A DNA stretch of 64,000 nucleotides from Cycas panzhihuaensis (Eukaryota > Cycadophyta): the NCBI GenBank assembly GCA_023213395.1, contig CM041465.1, positions 210,249,741-210,313,740 of the forward strand, written 5' to 3'. Positions 55,120 to 64,000 of the stretch are shown piece by piece. The notes under the pieces are model-generated. The model made no database searches. It was not told the origin of the DNA and saw nothing but the letters and a program-made list of their open reading frames with translations. How positions within the stretch are numbered: the first letter of the stretch is position 1; every line of letters begins with the position of its first letter. The translations under genes were made by a program, and so were the position numbers.

Positions 55120-56632
55120 ATTGGTATCAGAGTTGTGTTCGAGTTCCACCCAAAGCAAAAAAAAATTACACAACAACTCCCATCACAACCACCCACGGAG
55201 TGCATCCATCTAAAGCAGTTCCAATAGATATGCATACTATTTTTAGAGGTTCGTGTGCTATCCTATGAGGAAACCTTTGAGGTCAAAAGGGCATGCTTAC
55301 TTCGGGAACCCATCAATATTAGGTCTGTAAGCCATTCTTGGTGAAGTTCGTTGAGGGACATGATTATTTTTGCAGGAACTTACCTCGGTATTACCCTGCT
55401 CTGCAACATTGAAGATCCTATCTACAAAATCATATTGTTCCTCTACCAGCTCTCAACAGAAGTCCATAAATGCTCCATATTGGTTAGATTGATAAGCTCC
55501 ACCTAGTCTCATCAAACTCATCATCTAGTTCGTAAAAGATTTTAGTTGAATGTATGACCGAGCAATGGTTAGCTAGGTAGTAGTTCACGAGGTCCCCCTC
55601 TACTTCAGATCATATGTAGGGGCACACAGTAAGCAAAGTGCATGACAAACCATTGGAAACAAAGCATAGTCGACGAATCAACGAAGGCATAGAAAGCAGA
55701 TAACTAGGCAAGCTATGCCCTAATAGCTTGCCAAGCAACAAACAAAGTGGCCATCGTGATCGCGACAAGTAGAGAGACAACCCTACAGCCAAAATCAAGT
55801 GGGTATACACTTGCAAAGGGCACAGACGAAGGGTGACCTTGAATCTCCACACAAAAAAAATCAAGGAAGGAATATATCTATCCTTTTAAAAGTTTTATAA
55901 ATTTAATTGGATACAAGTTAGTTTAGATTCCACCCTTCGTGAGATAAGCAAATGTCCAAGGGTTACACCATATGACTGAGGGTTTGAAGGTTGAAAAGAA
56001 GGGTTTTCAAAAATAATTTTGTTTTTTATTTTTTTGAATATTCTACTCTAAAAAAGGGGGTACCTAGACATTTTCATCCATATCTCCATCTACAGGTGTC
56101 AGATTGCAAGCCCGTCTGAACCATTGGATTCCTGGTTCAAAGACGATCGTAATGAGTGGTTATATGTGATAGTTTTGACTAGCAAAAGATATAGATTTTA
56201 ATCAACAAAGTAGAACCTTTATTGAATAAGAAAATGGAGTTAAATTTTTTTAATCTAGAGGATTGTGATGACATCAAAAAGTGGATAGAAGACTTCAAAT
56301 TCACGCCCAATACAAAATTTTAAGAGCATAGACAAATATTAGAAATGATATTGAACGAACAAACTTATAAGTGGTTTATTAATTGGGCTAATGAACCTTT
56401 CCTATGGTATTAATTTTTAAATGCGGCTATCGTTGTTTTCAAGAGGCATAAGCAAGATAAAATTCAAGTAGAAGAAGAAGGATAGGAAGAAGAAACTATT
56501 ATTGAGGAGATCCTAGAGATTTTGCAGGAGCTAGAATAAGAAAAAGGCCAAAGGGAACAACATGACTACATAGAAGACTCGAAGTAGGCACATGCGATAG
56601 AAGAGTCTCAAGTCAATATCAAAGAAGAAACT
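55120..56632 (+). pseudogene. O3 leader and gag-like remnant
   Basis: PBS, then a leader with a caaagcaaaaaaaa tract; the final leader part (56050-56220) matches B and O1 (ggggtacctagacattttcatcc). Gag remnant from about 56230: a broken frame with YKWFINWANEPF (equivalent of ALDWFI) and an acidic EEEG.EEETIIEEILEI stretch, then REQHDYIEDSK. Cut by M3. Confidence 0.65.
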
Positions 56633-56998
56633 TGTTAGAGTATAATGTTTAATGTATTTATGGTTAAGTAAAGTGTGTCCTAGGATTAATAATCATAGTC
56701 CTAAGTCTTAGAGTCCAAGAGTCATCATAATATTGTGTGAGAAGATAGAAGTTTATTGGTCAAGTTAGTTGGTGTAATGTCATTAGTCAGGACAAAGGTA
56801 TTTGTCCCACATGCATTACTTGTCTTGTATGTCCTCCCACCTATTTTGTATATAAAGGTGGTTGAGGTAGTATATGTCATCATGTATCATCAAGGCTCAT
56901 GTTGAGTCTATGATGCTTTGGTATGTTAATGTATTCTAATTATCTTCATTGATATTGTTATTGTGAATGATGAATGTCTTCCATGTTAAACTCTAACA
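56633..56998 (+). repeat. 5' LTR of gag-only element M3, nested in O3
   Basis: TGTTAGAGTATAATGTTTAATG...ccatgttaaactctaaca, 366 bp, homologous to the LTRs of M1 and M2. TATA-like tttgtatataaagg near 56847. PBS tggtatcaaagt at 56999-57010. Left flank aaact. Confidence 0.9.
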
Positions 56999-59179
56999 TG
57001 GTATCAAAGTAGGTTGTTTGTTAAGGCTATTGTTGTGTAGGTTCGCCATCACTTTGATAAGGGAGGAAGGCAACTCCGTTAGATTGGCTGTCAAATTGAA
57101 GAGTTGAATTGAGAAAGTGAAGTTCCAGGCCATCCTGCTGTAAGAAGAAGATCGAGAGAGGATGTGGCTCCATCAAGTGGGTGCCACATTGAAGAAAAGT
57201 TTCAAGTCATCGTCGGTATGAAGTTTGCCAAGTGTTGATACGAAACAGGAAGTTTGTCTAGGTAACTCTGTTCCTTACCTTGCTATAAGGAAATGATTAT
57301 GAAACAGGATTTCATGGAGTTCTTTAATTGATGGTTGTTAAATTTATCTTAACCGTTAGAGTTAAGGTTTCACACTTGTCCTTGGGGGATTATGTTAAAA
57401 TATTAAGGGTTTGTTGGCTCAGAGCAAGATTATCCTGAGATAAGGAACTAGTATTCCGTTCGTGACATTGTGAGAGTGATAAGTTGAAGGCTTACCTATT
57501 GGAATTCCATTGATGAGATCCGTGCAGTCCATTCGGTTCTATTCAAAGCTGCTACCGTGCTCGCTCAGCTTAGCTCTGTTTTTTTTCTATAAAAAAGGAG
57601 ACCGTGAGGTGATACCCTTGTTCATGCCTGTTCTGTGCATGGTTGGTGATTGTGTTGTTGCTTCTATGGAAATTTATAGTAGATCTGCATGCATGTTTGA
57701 TGAGGCACTATTGAAGCCGTAGACTATCCATAAGCTCCTTCTCTGCCCAGTTGTATGAGTCATAAGCCACATATCTATACTCTTGCGATTATTTCAAGCC
57801 AGTCTCTGTTGTGTAAACGCGTAAGGGTTTCACGTGTAACTCCAAAAGTCCATCCTCTTGAATTGGATACCATCATCTTGTGTGAAGAATTTAAAAGGCG
57901 CAACTGTGTGGAAAACTTCTCTATGTCATTGTTCGTGAGTCTCTCATTGAAGATCTAAGCCCCACGTTGCTCTAAAATGTGATTCTCCTGGCCGACTTTG
58001 CTACAGGGTTGCAATATTATTTAGCGTTGATAAAAGATGTGGAAGACTTGCTCGACATTGAACGGTATTTGTCTATAATATTTGGCAGTTGGAAACTTGA
58101 AGAAGACATATTTTAGATCTGGTGATACCAGTCATCACATCGTAGTCTCAACCTGCCATTTAACCTGACGGATGCAGTCCCCAGTCTGGTTGAACTCCAG
58201 ACTATGTTTATGTCACAGGTTTTTGGTAATCTGCCTGCAGTATGGTTGTGGTATTGTGGGAGATGAATCCTAGATGCCTTTGGCATAAGTCAAACCAGGG
58301 ATCATTAACGTAATAAAAAAGAACTGACCATGTTATGTAGATGTACTAAAATTGTGGTAACAGATGGTCTTCGTGTAGTTGTGAATTCTAGGTGATCTTC
58401 GTGGAGTTGTGAAGAAAGCTGTTGATCTCGGTGATTGGCCCTGGTTGGTACCCACAAATATTGTAGAAGTGAAGCTACAACGGAATGCACTGAGTATGGT
58501 TAAACTGCCAGCCATGAGGAAGGTGAGGAAAATGAATGCCAACATATGTTCTCCAGTAGCTCAGAATTAGCTTCTAACAATTTTCCAAAAGTCTTACAAA
58601 CCCAAATTGCAACTTCACAAGCCAATGTGGTAATCCTCCTTGTGTGGAATGTTGATGATGGACTTGAGTAAATTGGAAACAACTGAGATATTGGAGGCAC
58701 TTTAATCTTGCTGTTTTGAACCTTTCAAAGGAGTAGTTGGTTGATGCAGTTGAAAAACACCTTATCTCACAGCAATTGGATGAGTAGTAGGCTTGAAACA
58801 AGGTGACTGTACACACGGGGAAGATGGGGGCCCTGTCTGAACAATGCTAGCTCCTGAAGATAAAACAGGTAACACCCTTGTATTGAAAAGACCCAAAACT
58901 GCGATAAATTCTATTGTTCAAGGTCGTGTTTTGAAGAGGGTTCTTGTATGTTCTATTTTATCTCTACATTTAAACCGTCTAAGGCATCAGGACCGTGTCT
59001 CAGAGGCGGTCATTTTGGTATATGACTTGAGGGTCTTTATTTGTAAGTCCTTTGGTGACTACTGATAAATTTCTATTGCATATGGACACATGACTAAGTT
59101 TCATGGGTGAAAAAGGGGGCACGGTAATGAGCAAATTTGATTGTTGAGTTTCAGTTTGAAGCAACTGCATTTAAAAATC
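56999..59179 (+). other. M3 leader
   Basis: 2.2 kb between PBS and gag, similar in length to the leader of S. No recognised gene; short open frames look fortuitous. Confidence 0.65.
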
Positions 59180-60207
59180 ATGGAGCTAAGTGATGTTATT
59201 GTCTTTATACCAGAAATTAATGAATTCTGGGTAACAGATAGTAACATAATCCTTCCCAAATATGACGACACTAATTTTCAAATCTAGAAAATTAAGATGG
59301 AGTGCATATTCATGGTAAAGAAACTTTGGGAGACAATTATGGGTGCTGAAATGGCTCACGAAGAAGGGGAGGAAACTTTCAAAAAGAAAAATAAAAAAGC
59401 CATTGACGTAATACTTGCAGCCTTTGATAAGGACAATCTTCCTTCTCCATATCACTTCCTCATCAATGCACTTGAAAGTACTGATTCTGCTACCAAAGCC
59501 TGGAATTTGTTGAAAGAGGCATTTGAAAAGAGCCCTCAACAGGTGGAAGAGGCTCTTGAAAGGGAAAACAATTCCGTTGATAACACAGGTAAACAAGATG
59601 ATGAAGGAAGTTCTGCTACTTCAAGTGACAAGGTTGAAGTGGATGAGCATGTTGAATCGGCTACAGGTAACTATGATGAAGCAATTGAAACTCATCTTGA
59701 TGAATTCATTGCTTCAGGGGAGGATGATCTTATCAAAGATGATGAAGTAGAGTCTGTTTGTTCATTTCACGATCTTGTTGATCTCATTTCTAATTCAGAT
59801 ATTAGTTTCACTCTAAATTGCTCACAAATCGATGAAGATCCTGTTGAAGAGAAACATATACATGATGAAGATATTCATGCTTATGTCTTAAATGATGTTG
59901 ACTTACAAAACATTGATAACGATAATGATGATGCTCATAATGATGGCTTATACAATGTTCACACTTCAAGTGATGTTGTCTCACCACTTGATGACTTGTC
60001 GTCATATTTAGATATTGATGATATTGTCAACTTATCTCCAATTGCTGACATTTATTTGTTTGATCACTCATATGCTGAAGAAAGTGGAAGCAAACAGGTG
60101 GTAACCAGAATTCTGATAGATGACATATTCGATGTACACTTTGAAGACACCTTTGATGAGTACATGCAGAAACACCTAATAGGTCCTCACCAAGCACAAG
60201 TCAGCTC
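59180..60207 (+). pseudogene. M3 gag (one TAG stop)
   Basis: Starts MELSDVIVFIPEINEFWV, aligned with the S gag start. PKYDDTNFQI is followed by TAG at the Trp position, then KIKMECIFMVKKLWETI, KAIDVILAAFDKDNLPSPYH, AWNLLKEAFEKSPQQVEEA and a long acidic region with many Asp/Glu (DEVESVCSFHDLVDLIS). UBN2-type gag, no pol. The C-terminus is cut by C2 at 60208. Confidence 0.85.
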
Positions 60208-60740
60208 TGTGAAAAGTAGGCCAAAGGATTAAAATGCCTAAGACCTACAAAGCCAAGATCTTGAAGATAGTTCACCTCTAGTTTTAAATGACATAAGAGC
60301 AAAAAACTAAGATAAACAAGATCAAGGAAGGAAGATGATACCAAAATGCGAGGAGAAGGAATTAGTCCTACTTCAAAGAATACCAATTGATTAGCAAAAT
60401 GGCAACATAACAATACAACTCCAACTCCATATGAAAACAATGAGGAAAGGTCTCAATATATAGAGTGAAAGGAGAGACCTAAGGCATTGGATGTTTGACA
60501 AGTGTCAAACATCCAAGGTACATGCCTCGCATGTAGGACATGTGTCCTTTTAAGGCTCTCAAGTGAGCAAAAGTGCATGGGGGTCCATTTGATCCTTTAG
60601 TGACAATGTTGTGTCACTAGGAAAGAATGCGGGTGTGCAATTTATCACTTAAGTGATAAGTCACCCCTAAAGTACAAAAGTACAAATATTACATGAAAAA
60701 TAAAGTACATAGGCTTAACATGTAAACATAAGGTTTAACA
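60208..60740 (-). repeat. C2 3' LTR
   Basis: Plus strand TGTGAAAAGTAGG...aaggtttaaca, 533 bp. Hairpin with 14-bp arms at 60487-60516; 18-bp palindrome core at 60642-60659. Minus polypurine tract AAGGGAGGA at 60741-60749. Confidence 0.88.
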
Positions 60741-60764
60741 TCCTCCCTTACTGTTTACAATGTT

Positions 60765-61400
60765 AAGTCAGATCCCTAGACCATCTCTAAATTTTACAAA
60801 GTTTTCTCTACCAAGTGGCTTGGTAAAGATATCTGTTGTCTGTTGTTCTGTTGGTCTATATTGAAGGTTGATCTCACCACTTTGTACATGCTCTCTGATG
60901 AAGTGATGATGAACCTCAATATGTTTGGTCCTTGCATGAAAGACAGAATTCTTGGCCAACTTGAGTACACTTTGATTGTCGCAATAAATCCTGGTGGGAT
61001 GATCCTGCTCAAGTCCAAGCTCCCTAAGAATCCGTCGTAGCCAGATAGCTTCACAAGTCGCTACCGATCGACTTTGTACCGCCTTGGAAGACAAGGTAAC
61101 ATTGGGTTGCTTCTTGCAACTCCACGAAACAACTGCTGAACCAAGGGTAAAACAGTAACCCGAGGTTGATCTCCTGCTATCCTGGCAACTTGCCCAATCA
61201 GAGTCTGAGAACCCTTCCAGAGTGAAGTTTTCATCATGTGCATACTCAAGGCCATGTTGCAATGTGCTTTTGATGTATTTGAGTATGCGTTTAGCTGCAT
61301 TCCAATGCTTTTGATTGGGTTGAGACATGTATCTAGAGCAAATCCCAACTGCAAATGAGATGTCGTATAGTGTTGGTGAGATAAATGAGACTCCCAATCA
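60765..61400 (-). pseudogene. C2 RNase H
   Basis: Minus strand, open for 209 codons after a frame change near 61375: DISFAVGICSRYMSQPNQKH, NFTLEGFSDSDWASCQDSRR, SWSCKKQPNVTLSSKAVQSR, SVFHARTKHIEVHHHFIREH, YRPTEQQTTDIFTKPLG. The STEAEY motif is changed to SSKAVQ by a small deletion, removing a catalytic Glu. Ends FVKFRDGLGI. Confidence 0.9.
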
Positions 61401-62154
61401 ACTGTCGATAAAGTGTGGGATCTGTTGGTTCAGCTTCCTCATTGAAAGTAAGCTTTGTGCCATTCTCCATGGGTGTAGGCACTGATTTGCAGTCGTGCAT
61501 CCTGAACCGCTACAAAATGTCCTAAGAATATTTGGCTTGGGAGATGAAAATATAGCTTGGCTGTTGCCATACCTCAAAGCCTAAGAAATAATGGAGAAGT
61601 CCAAGATCTATCATCTCAAAACTCCTCTTCAAGTCATCCTGGAGAATCTGTATCATCTTAGTGTCATTGCTAGTGATCACTAAGTCATCTACATACAAGA
61701 CAATGAAAATGGAATGGTCTTTCCCATCTTTGATGTATAAGTTAGGATCTGAAGTAGATCGATGAAACCCATGTCTCAAAAAGTAATCATCAATCTTTGA
61801 GTACCATGCTCTTGGAGCTTGTTTCAAGCCATACAATGTCTTTTTTAGGCGACAAACTAAATGCTCCTTGCCTTGTACCTTGTAACCAGGAGGTTGCTCC
61901 AAGTATACCTCCTCCTGAAGAGCGCCATTGAGAAAGGCACTCTTCACGTCCATCTGAAAAACTGGCCATTTGCATTGCGCTGCTAAGGCCAAGATGAGTC
62001 TGATGATATTCATGTTAGCCACTAGTACGAAAGTCTCCTCGTAGTCTATGCCTTCCGTTTGTTTGAACCCTTTTGCCACAAGGCAGGCCTTCTGCTGCTT
62101 AAGTGTACCATCACAATGGAATTTGGTCTTGTAGACCCATTTGCAGCTGATTGC
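61401..62154 (-). pseudogene. C2 reverse transcriptase
   Basis: MAKGFKQTEGIDYEETFVLV, KWPVFQMDVKSAFLNGALQE, LKKTLYGLKQAPRAWYSKID, FIVLYVDDLVITSNDTKM (catalytic YVDD) and LGLLHYFLGFEVWQQPSY. A stop at 61522 and another at 62154 (CAG to TAG within KLPKHKQAIS) interrupt the polyprotein. Confidence 0.92.
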
Positions 62155-64000
62155 CTATTTGTGTTTAGGCAATTTGACCAAATCCCAAGTTCCATTCTTT
62201 TCAATAGAATAGATTTCTTCATCCATGGCAGCCTTCCAATTTTCATTTTTAGAAGCCTCCTCAAAGGTGGAAGACTCATCAACACATAGCACTTCAGCCA
62301 TAAGAGCAAAATTGGTTTGCTGCCTGTATTTTGATGGACATTTTCCTTTAATAATTTGGCCGTCCTGCATTGTTTGAGTATACCATTTTGGTAACTTTTT
62401 GATTGATGTGACTTGAACCTCAAGATCTTCTGGTCTAAGTGGTTGATCAACAGAAGATGTGTTAGGATCAAGTGGAGCTAAGTCTGATAATGTGGACTGT
62501 CTAGCAGGTGCAGATGATGTACATGGAGTTGAAGATTGAGAGGGAAGGAAAGCCTCAACAATCTTTTTGCCTTTGTCAATGGGGGTTTGGATGGATGTTG
62601 AATCCAACTCCTTATGATCTTCTTCAGCAAAGATTACATCTCGTGAGAGATGCATTTTCTTTCCAATAGGATCATACAACTTATAGGCTTTGCTATGAAT
62701 GGCATAACCTACAAAGATGCACTTTAGACTATGCTTGTCTAATTTAGTTCTTTGCTGATTGGAGATGTGCATATAAGCAGTGCACCCAAAAGTCCTCAAA
62801 TGGCTGACAGTTGGCTTTTTGCCAAACCATGCCTCCTCTAGTGTGATGTCAGTGACTGCTGTTGTTGGACTTCGATTTGCCACATAGGTGGCTGCATGGA
62901 ATGCCTTTGCCCAGTAAGCTCGAGTGAGTCCTTTTGCATGCATCATTGCTTTGGCTTTGTTAGCCAAAGTTCTATTCATTCTTTCAGAGACTCCATTTTG
63001 TTGAGGAGTGTGAGGAATAGTAAGTTGTCTCCAAATGCCATTATCCTTGCAGAATTGGGTGAATTCGTTTGAAGTAAATTCACCTCCATTGTCTGTCCTT
63101 AGTGTTTTAATGGATTGGCCAGACTTGTTCTCCACTTCAAGCTTGAATTTCTTAAACTTTTGAAATGCTTCAAACTTATGCTTGATGAAGTAAACCCAAA
63201 CTTTATGGGAGAAGTCGTCAATGAAGGAGATGTAGTACAACGCTCCTCCAAAGGATGCAGTGGGCATAGGTCCACACAAATCTGAGTGTACCAACTGCAA
63301 AGGATATGATATGCGCCAAGCTTTGCCTTTAGAGAAAGGCAAGTGATGTTGTGTCCCCATTATGCATGCTTCGCAAAGACATTTTGTGCCATATATATTT
63401 GGAAGCCCATGTACCATATTTTTGTTTACCATCTGCTTAAGATTATCTAAGCTCAAATGGCCTAGACGTTGATGCCAAAGTTGCATCTTGGACAAAGTTT
63501 GAGTGACAATGGAACCAGAGTAAGCAGAATCAAGTATTATGTTATTAGCATCCAATTTGTAGAGGCCATGATCCTCATATCCAACAGCTACTACCTGGTC
63601 ATTTTTGTCACTTATTACACATTTCCCATTCTTGAACAAAATGCTCATCTGTTGCTTGTCCGATTTGCTAACAGATAGCAAGCTCTTCTCCATGGAAGGT
63701 ACAATATAGGCATTGCCATTGGGAAATGTAGAGGAAGGATTGGAAGGAGAATGGAATGGAGCGATTGTGCCTATGCCAGAAATCTTGATAGATTCATTGT
63801 TGCCGAAGGTCACTGATTGACCTTTTCCTTCCTTGATGTCGCAAAGGAGTTTTTCACTCCCAGTCATGTGTTGAGTAGCCCCAGAGTCAATGATCCAAGT
63901 TTGATCATCCTTGGATGAATGATAAGCACAAAATAGTTTGTCCTCATCTACAAACTGATTGAAGTGGCGTTGATTGCTACCTCTAAAACCCCCCCTTCCT
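62155..64000 (-). CDS. C2 protease-integrase and RT start (polyprotein continues right)
   Basis: Open from the window edge to a TAG at 62154. Protease motif TWIIDSGATQHMTGS near 63860-63895; GAG-pre-integrase LWHQRLGHLSLDNLK and CEACIMGTQHHLPF; integrase core with HSDLCGPM, TLRTDNGGEFTS and QQNGVSERMNRTL, so all three catalytic acids are kept; then FGCTAYMHISNQQR, KCIFVGYAIHSKAYKLYDP, and RT start TFEEASKNENWKAAMDEEIY. No internal stop in about 570 codons below 63867. The frame continues upstream through a Gly-rich gag end. Confidence 0.95.
   Translation of the reverse strand, partial: GRGGFRGSNQRHFNQFVDEDKLFCAYHSSKDDQTWIIDSGATQHMTGSEKLLCDIKEGKGQSVTFGNNESIKISGIGTIAPFHSPSNPSSTFPNGNAYIVPSMEKSLLSVSKSDKQQMSILFKNGKCVISDKNDQVVAVGYEDHGLYKLDANNIILDSAYSGSIVTQTLSKMQLWHQRLGHLSLDNLKQMVNKNMVHGLPNIYGTKCLCEACIMGTQHHLPFSKGKAWRISYPLQLVHSDLCGPMPTASFGGALYYISFIDDFSHKVWVYFIKHKFEAFQKFKKFKLEVENKSGQSIKTLRTDNGGEFTSNEFTQFCKDNGIWRQLTIPHTPQQNGVSERMNRTLANKAKAMMHAKGLTRAYWAKAFHAATYVANRSPTTAVTDITLEEAWFGKKPTVSHLRTFGCTAYMHISNQQRTKLDKHSLKCIFVGYAIHSKAYKLYDPIGKKMHLSRDVIFAEEDHKELDSTSIQTPIDKGKKIVEAFLPSQSSTPCTSSAPARQSTLSDLAPLDPNTSSVDQPLRPEDLEVQVTSIKKLPKWYTQTMQDGQIIKGKCPSKYRQQTNFALMAEVLCVDESSTFEEASKNENWKAAMDEEIYSIEKNGTWDLVKLPKHK

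Larger units (their letters stand above)
60208..64000 (-). mobile_element. Ty1/copia element C2, nested in M3 (right end outside window)
   Basis: 3' LTR 60208-60740, then minus-strand RNase H, RT, integrase and protease in normal copia order, with gag beyond 64000. Related to C1 (similar RT, RNase H and LTR layout) but with full pol. It is the best candidate for the autonomous partner family of C1. It carries at least one nonsense change and small indels. Confidence 0.92.

Noticed and set aside
59186-59596. 136-codon minus-strand frame opposite M3 gag
   Set aside because: Antisense shadow of gag; no homology and no supporting signals.
1-64000. tRNA, rRNA, CRISPR array, prophage or bacterial defence genes
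   Set aside because: No cloverleaf, rRNA core motif, regular spacer array or prokaryotic gene organisation was seen; the spliced exons and plant retroelements show nuclear plant DNA.

Overview
The window looks like nuclear DNA of a large-genome seed plant, most likely a gymnosperm (inferred). It is AT-rich and almost wholly made of nested, mostly decayed retrotransposons. Primer-binding sites (PBS) match plant initiator-Met tRNA. The only host gene I recognise is a short run of three minus-strand exons (49090-51093) of glutamine-dependent NAD+ synthetase. They encode 147 codons of the synthetase domain in phase 0. No further exon is recognised on either side, so the flanking introns appear to run at least 49 kb downstream and 12.9 kb upstream inside the window. 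The introns carry 272-bp and about 375-bp tandem duplications.

Left part (1-23822): the 3' end of a gag-only gypsy-like element (1-708); a gene-free tract with two diverged LTR-like repeats (709-3198); two minus-strand gag-only copia-like elements (M1, M2); a plus-strand copia RT-RNase H fragment with its LTR (to 8571); and a plant L1-type LINE (about 8600-23822, ending in a 13-A tail). The LINE is split by a gag-only LTR element (10534-14113, TSD tcata/tcaca) and by a structurally complete but mutated chromodomain gypsy element (16861-23271, TSD tagag). The gypsy element itself holds a 1.2-kb composite LTR insertion (TSD tacat).

Centre (23971-48246): a four-level nest read from target-site duplications. 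O1 (23971-48246, atcca/atcca) contains N (26705-47172, atcta/gtcta). N contains the minus-strand gypsy G1 (27451-45186, ttggg/ttgag). G1 contains the copia C1 (27590-33139, atgga/ataga; LTRs about 99% identical), the gag-only S (35666-39463, gtgtt/gtgtt) and the deletion derivative S2 (42225-44661, agacc/agact). O1 sits in the 272-bp tandem repeat of the host intron.

Right part (52466-64000): a second open nest continuing beyond the window. Minus-strand chromovirus G2 is interrupted by gag-only O3 (54529), which is interrupted by gag-only M3 (56633), which is interrupted by minus-strand copia C2 (60208), the best preserved coding element.

There is no prokaryote-type operon or defence system. 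The least expected signals are: a family of gag-only LTR elements sharing a second, unassigned reading frame; a hairpin motif shared by the LTRs of several gypsy families; a covarying hairpin and a 24-bp palindrome in the copia LTRs; a GC-rich block in the C1 leader; and a GC-AG intron in the host gene. All coordinates and mismatch counts were read by eye.
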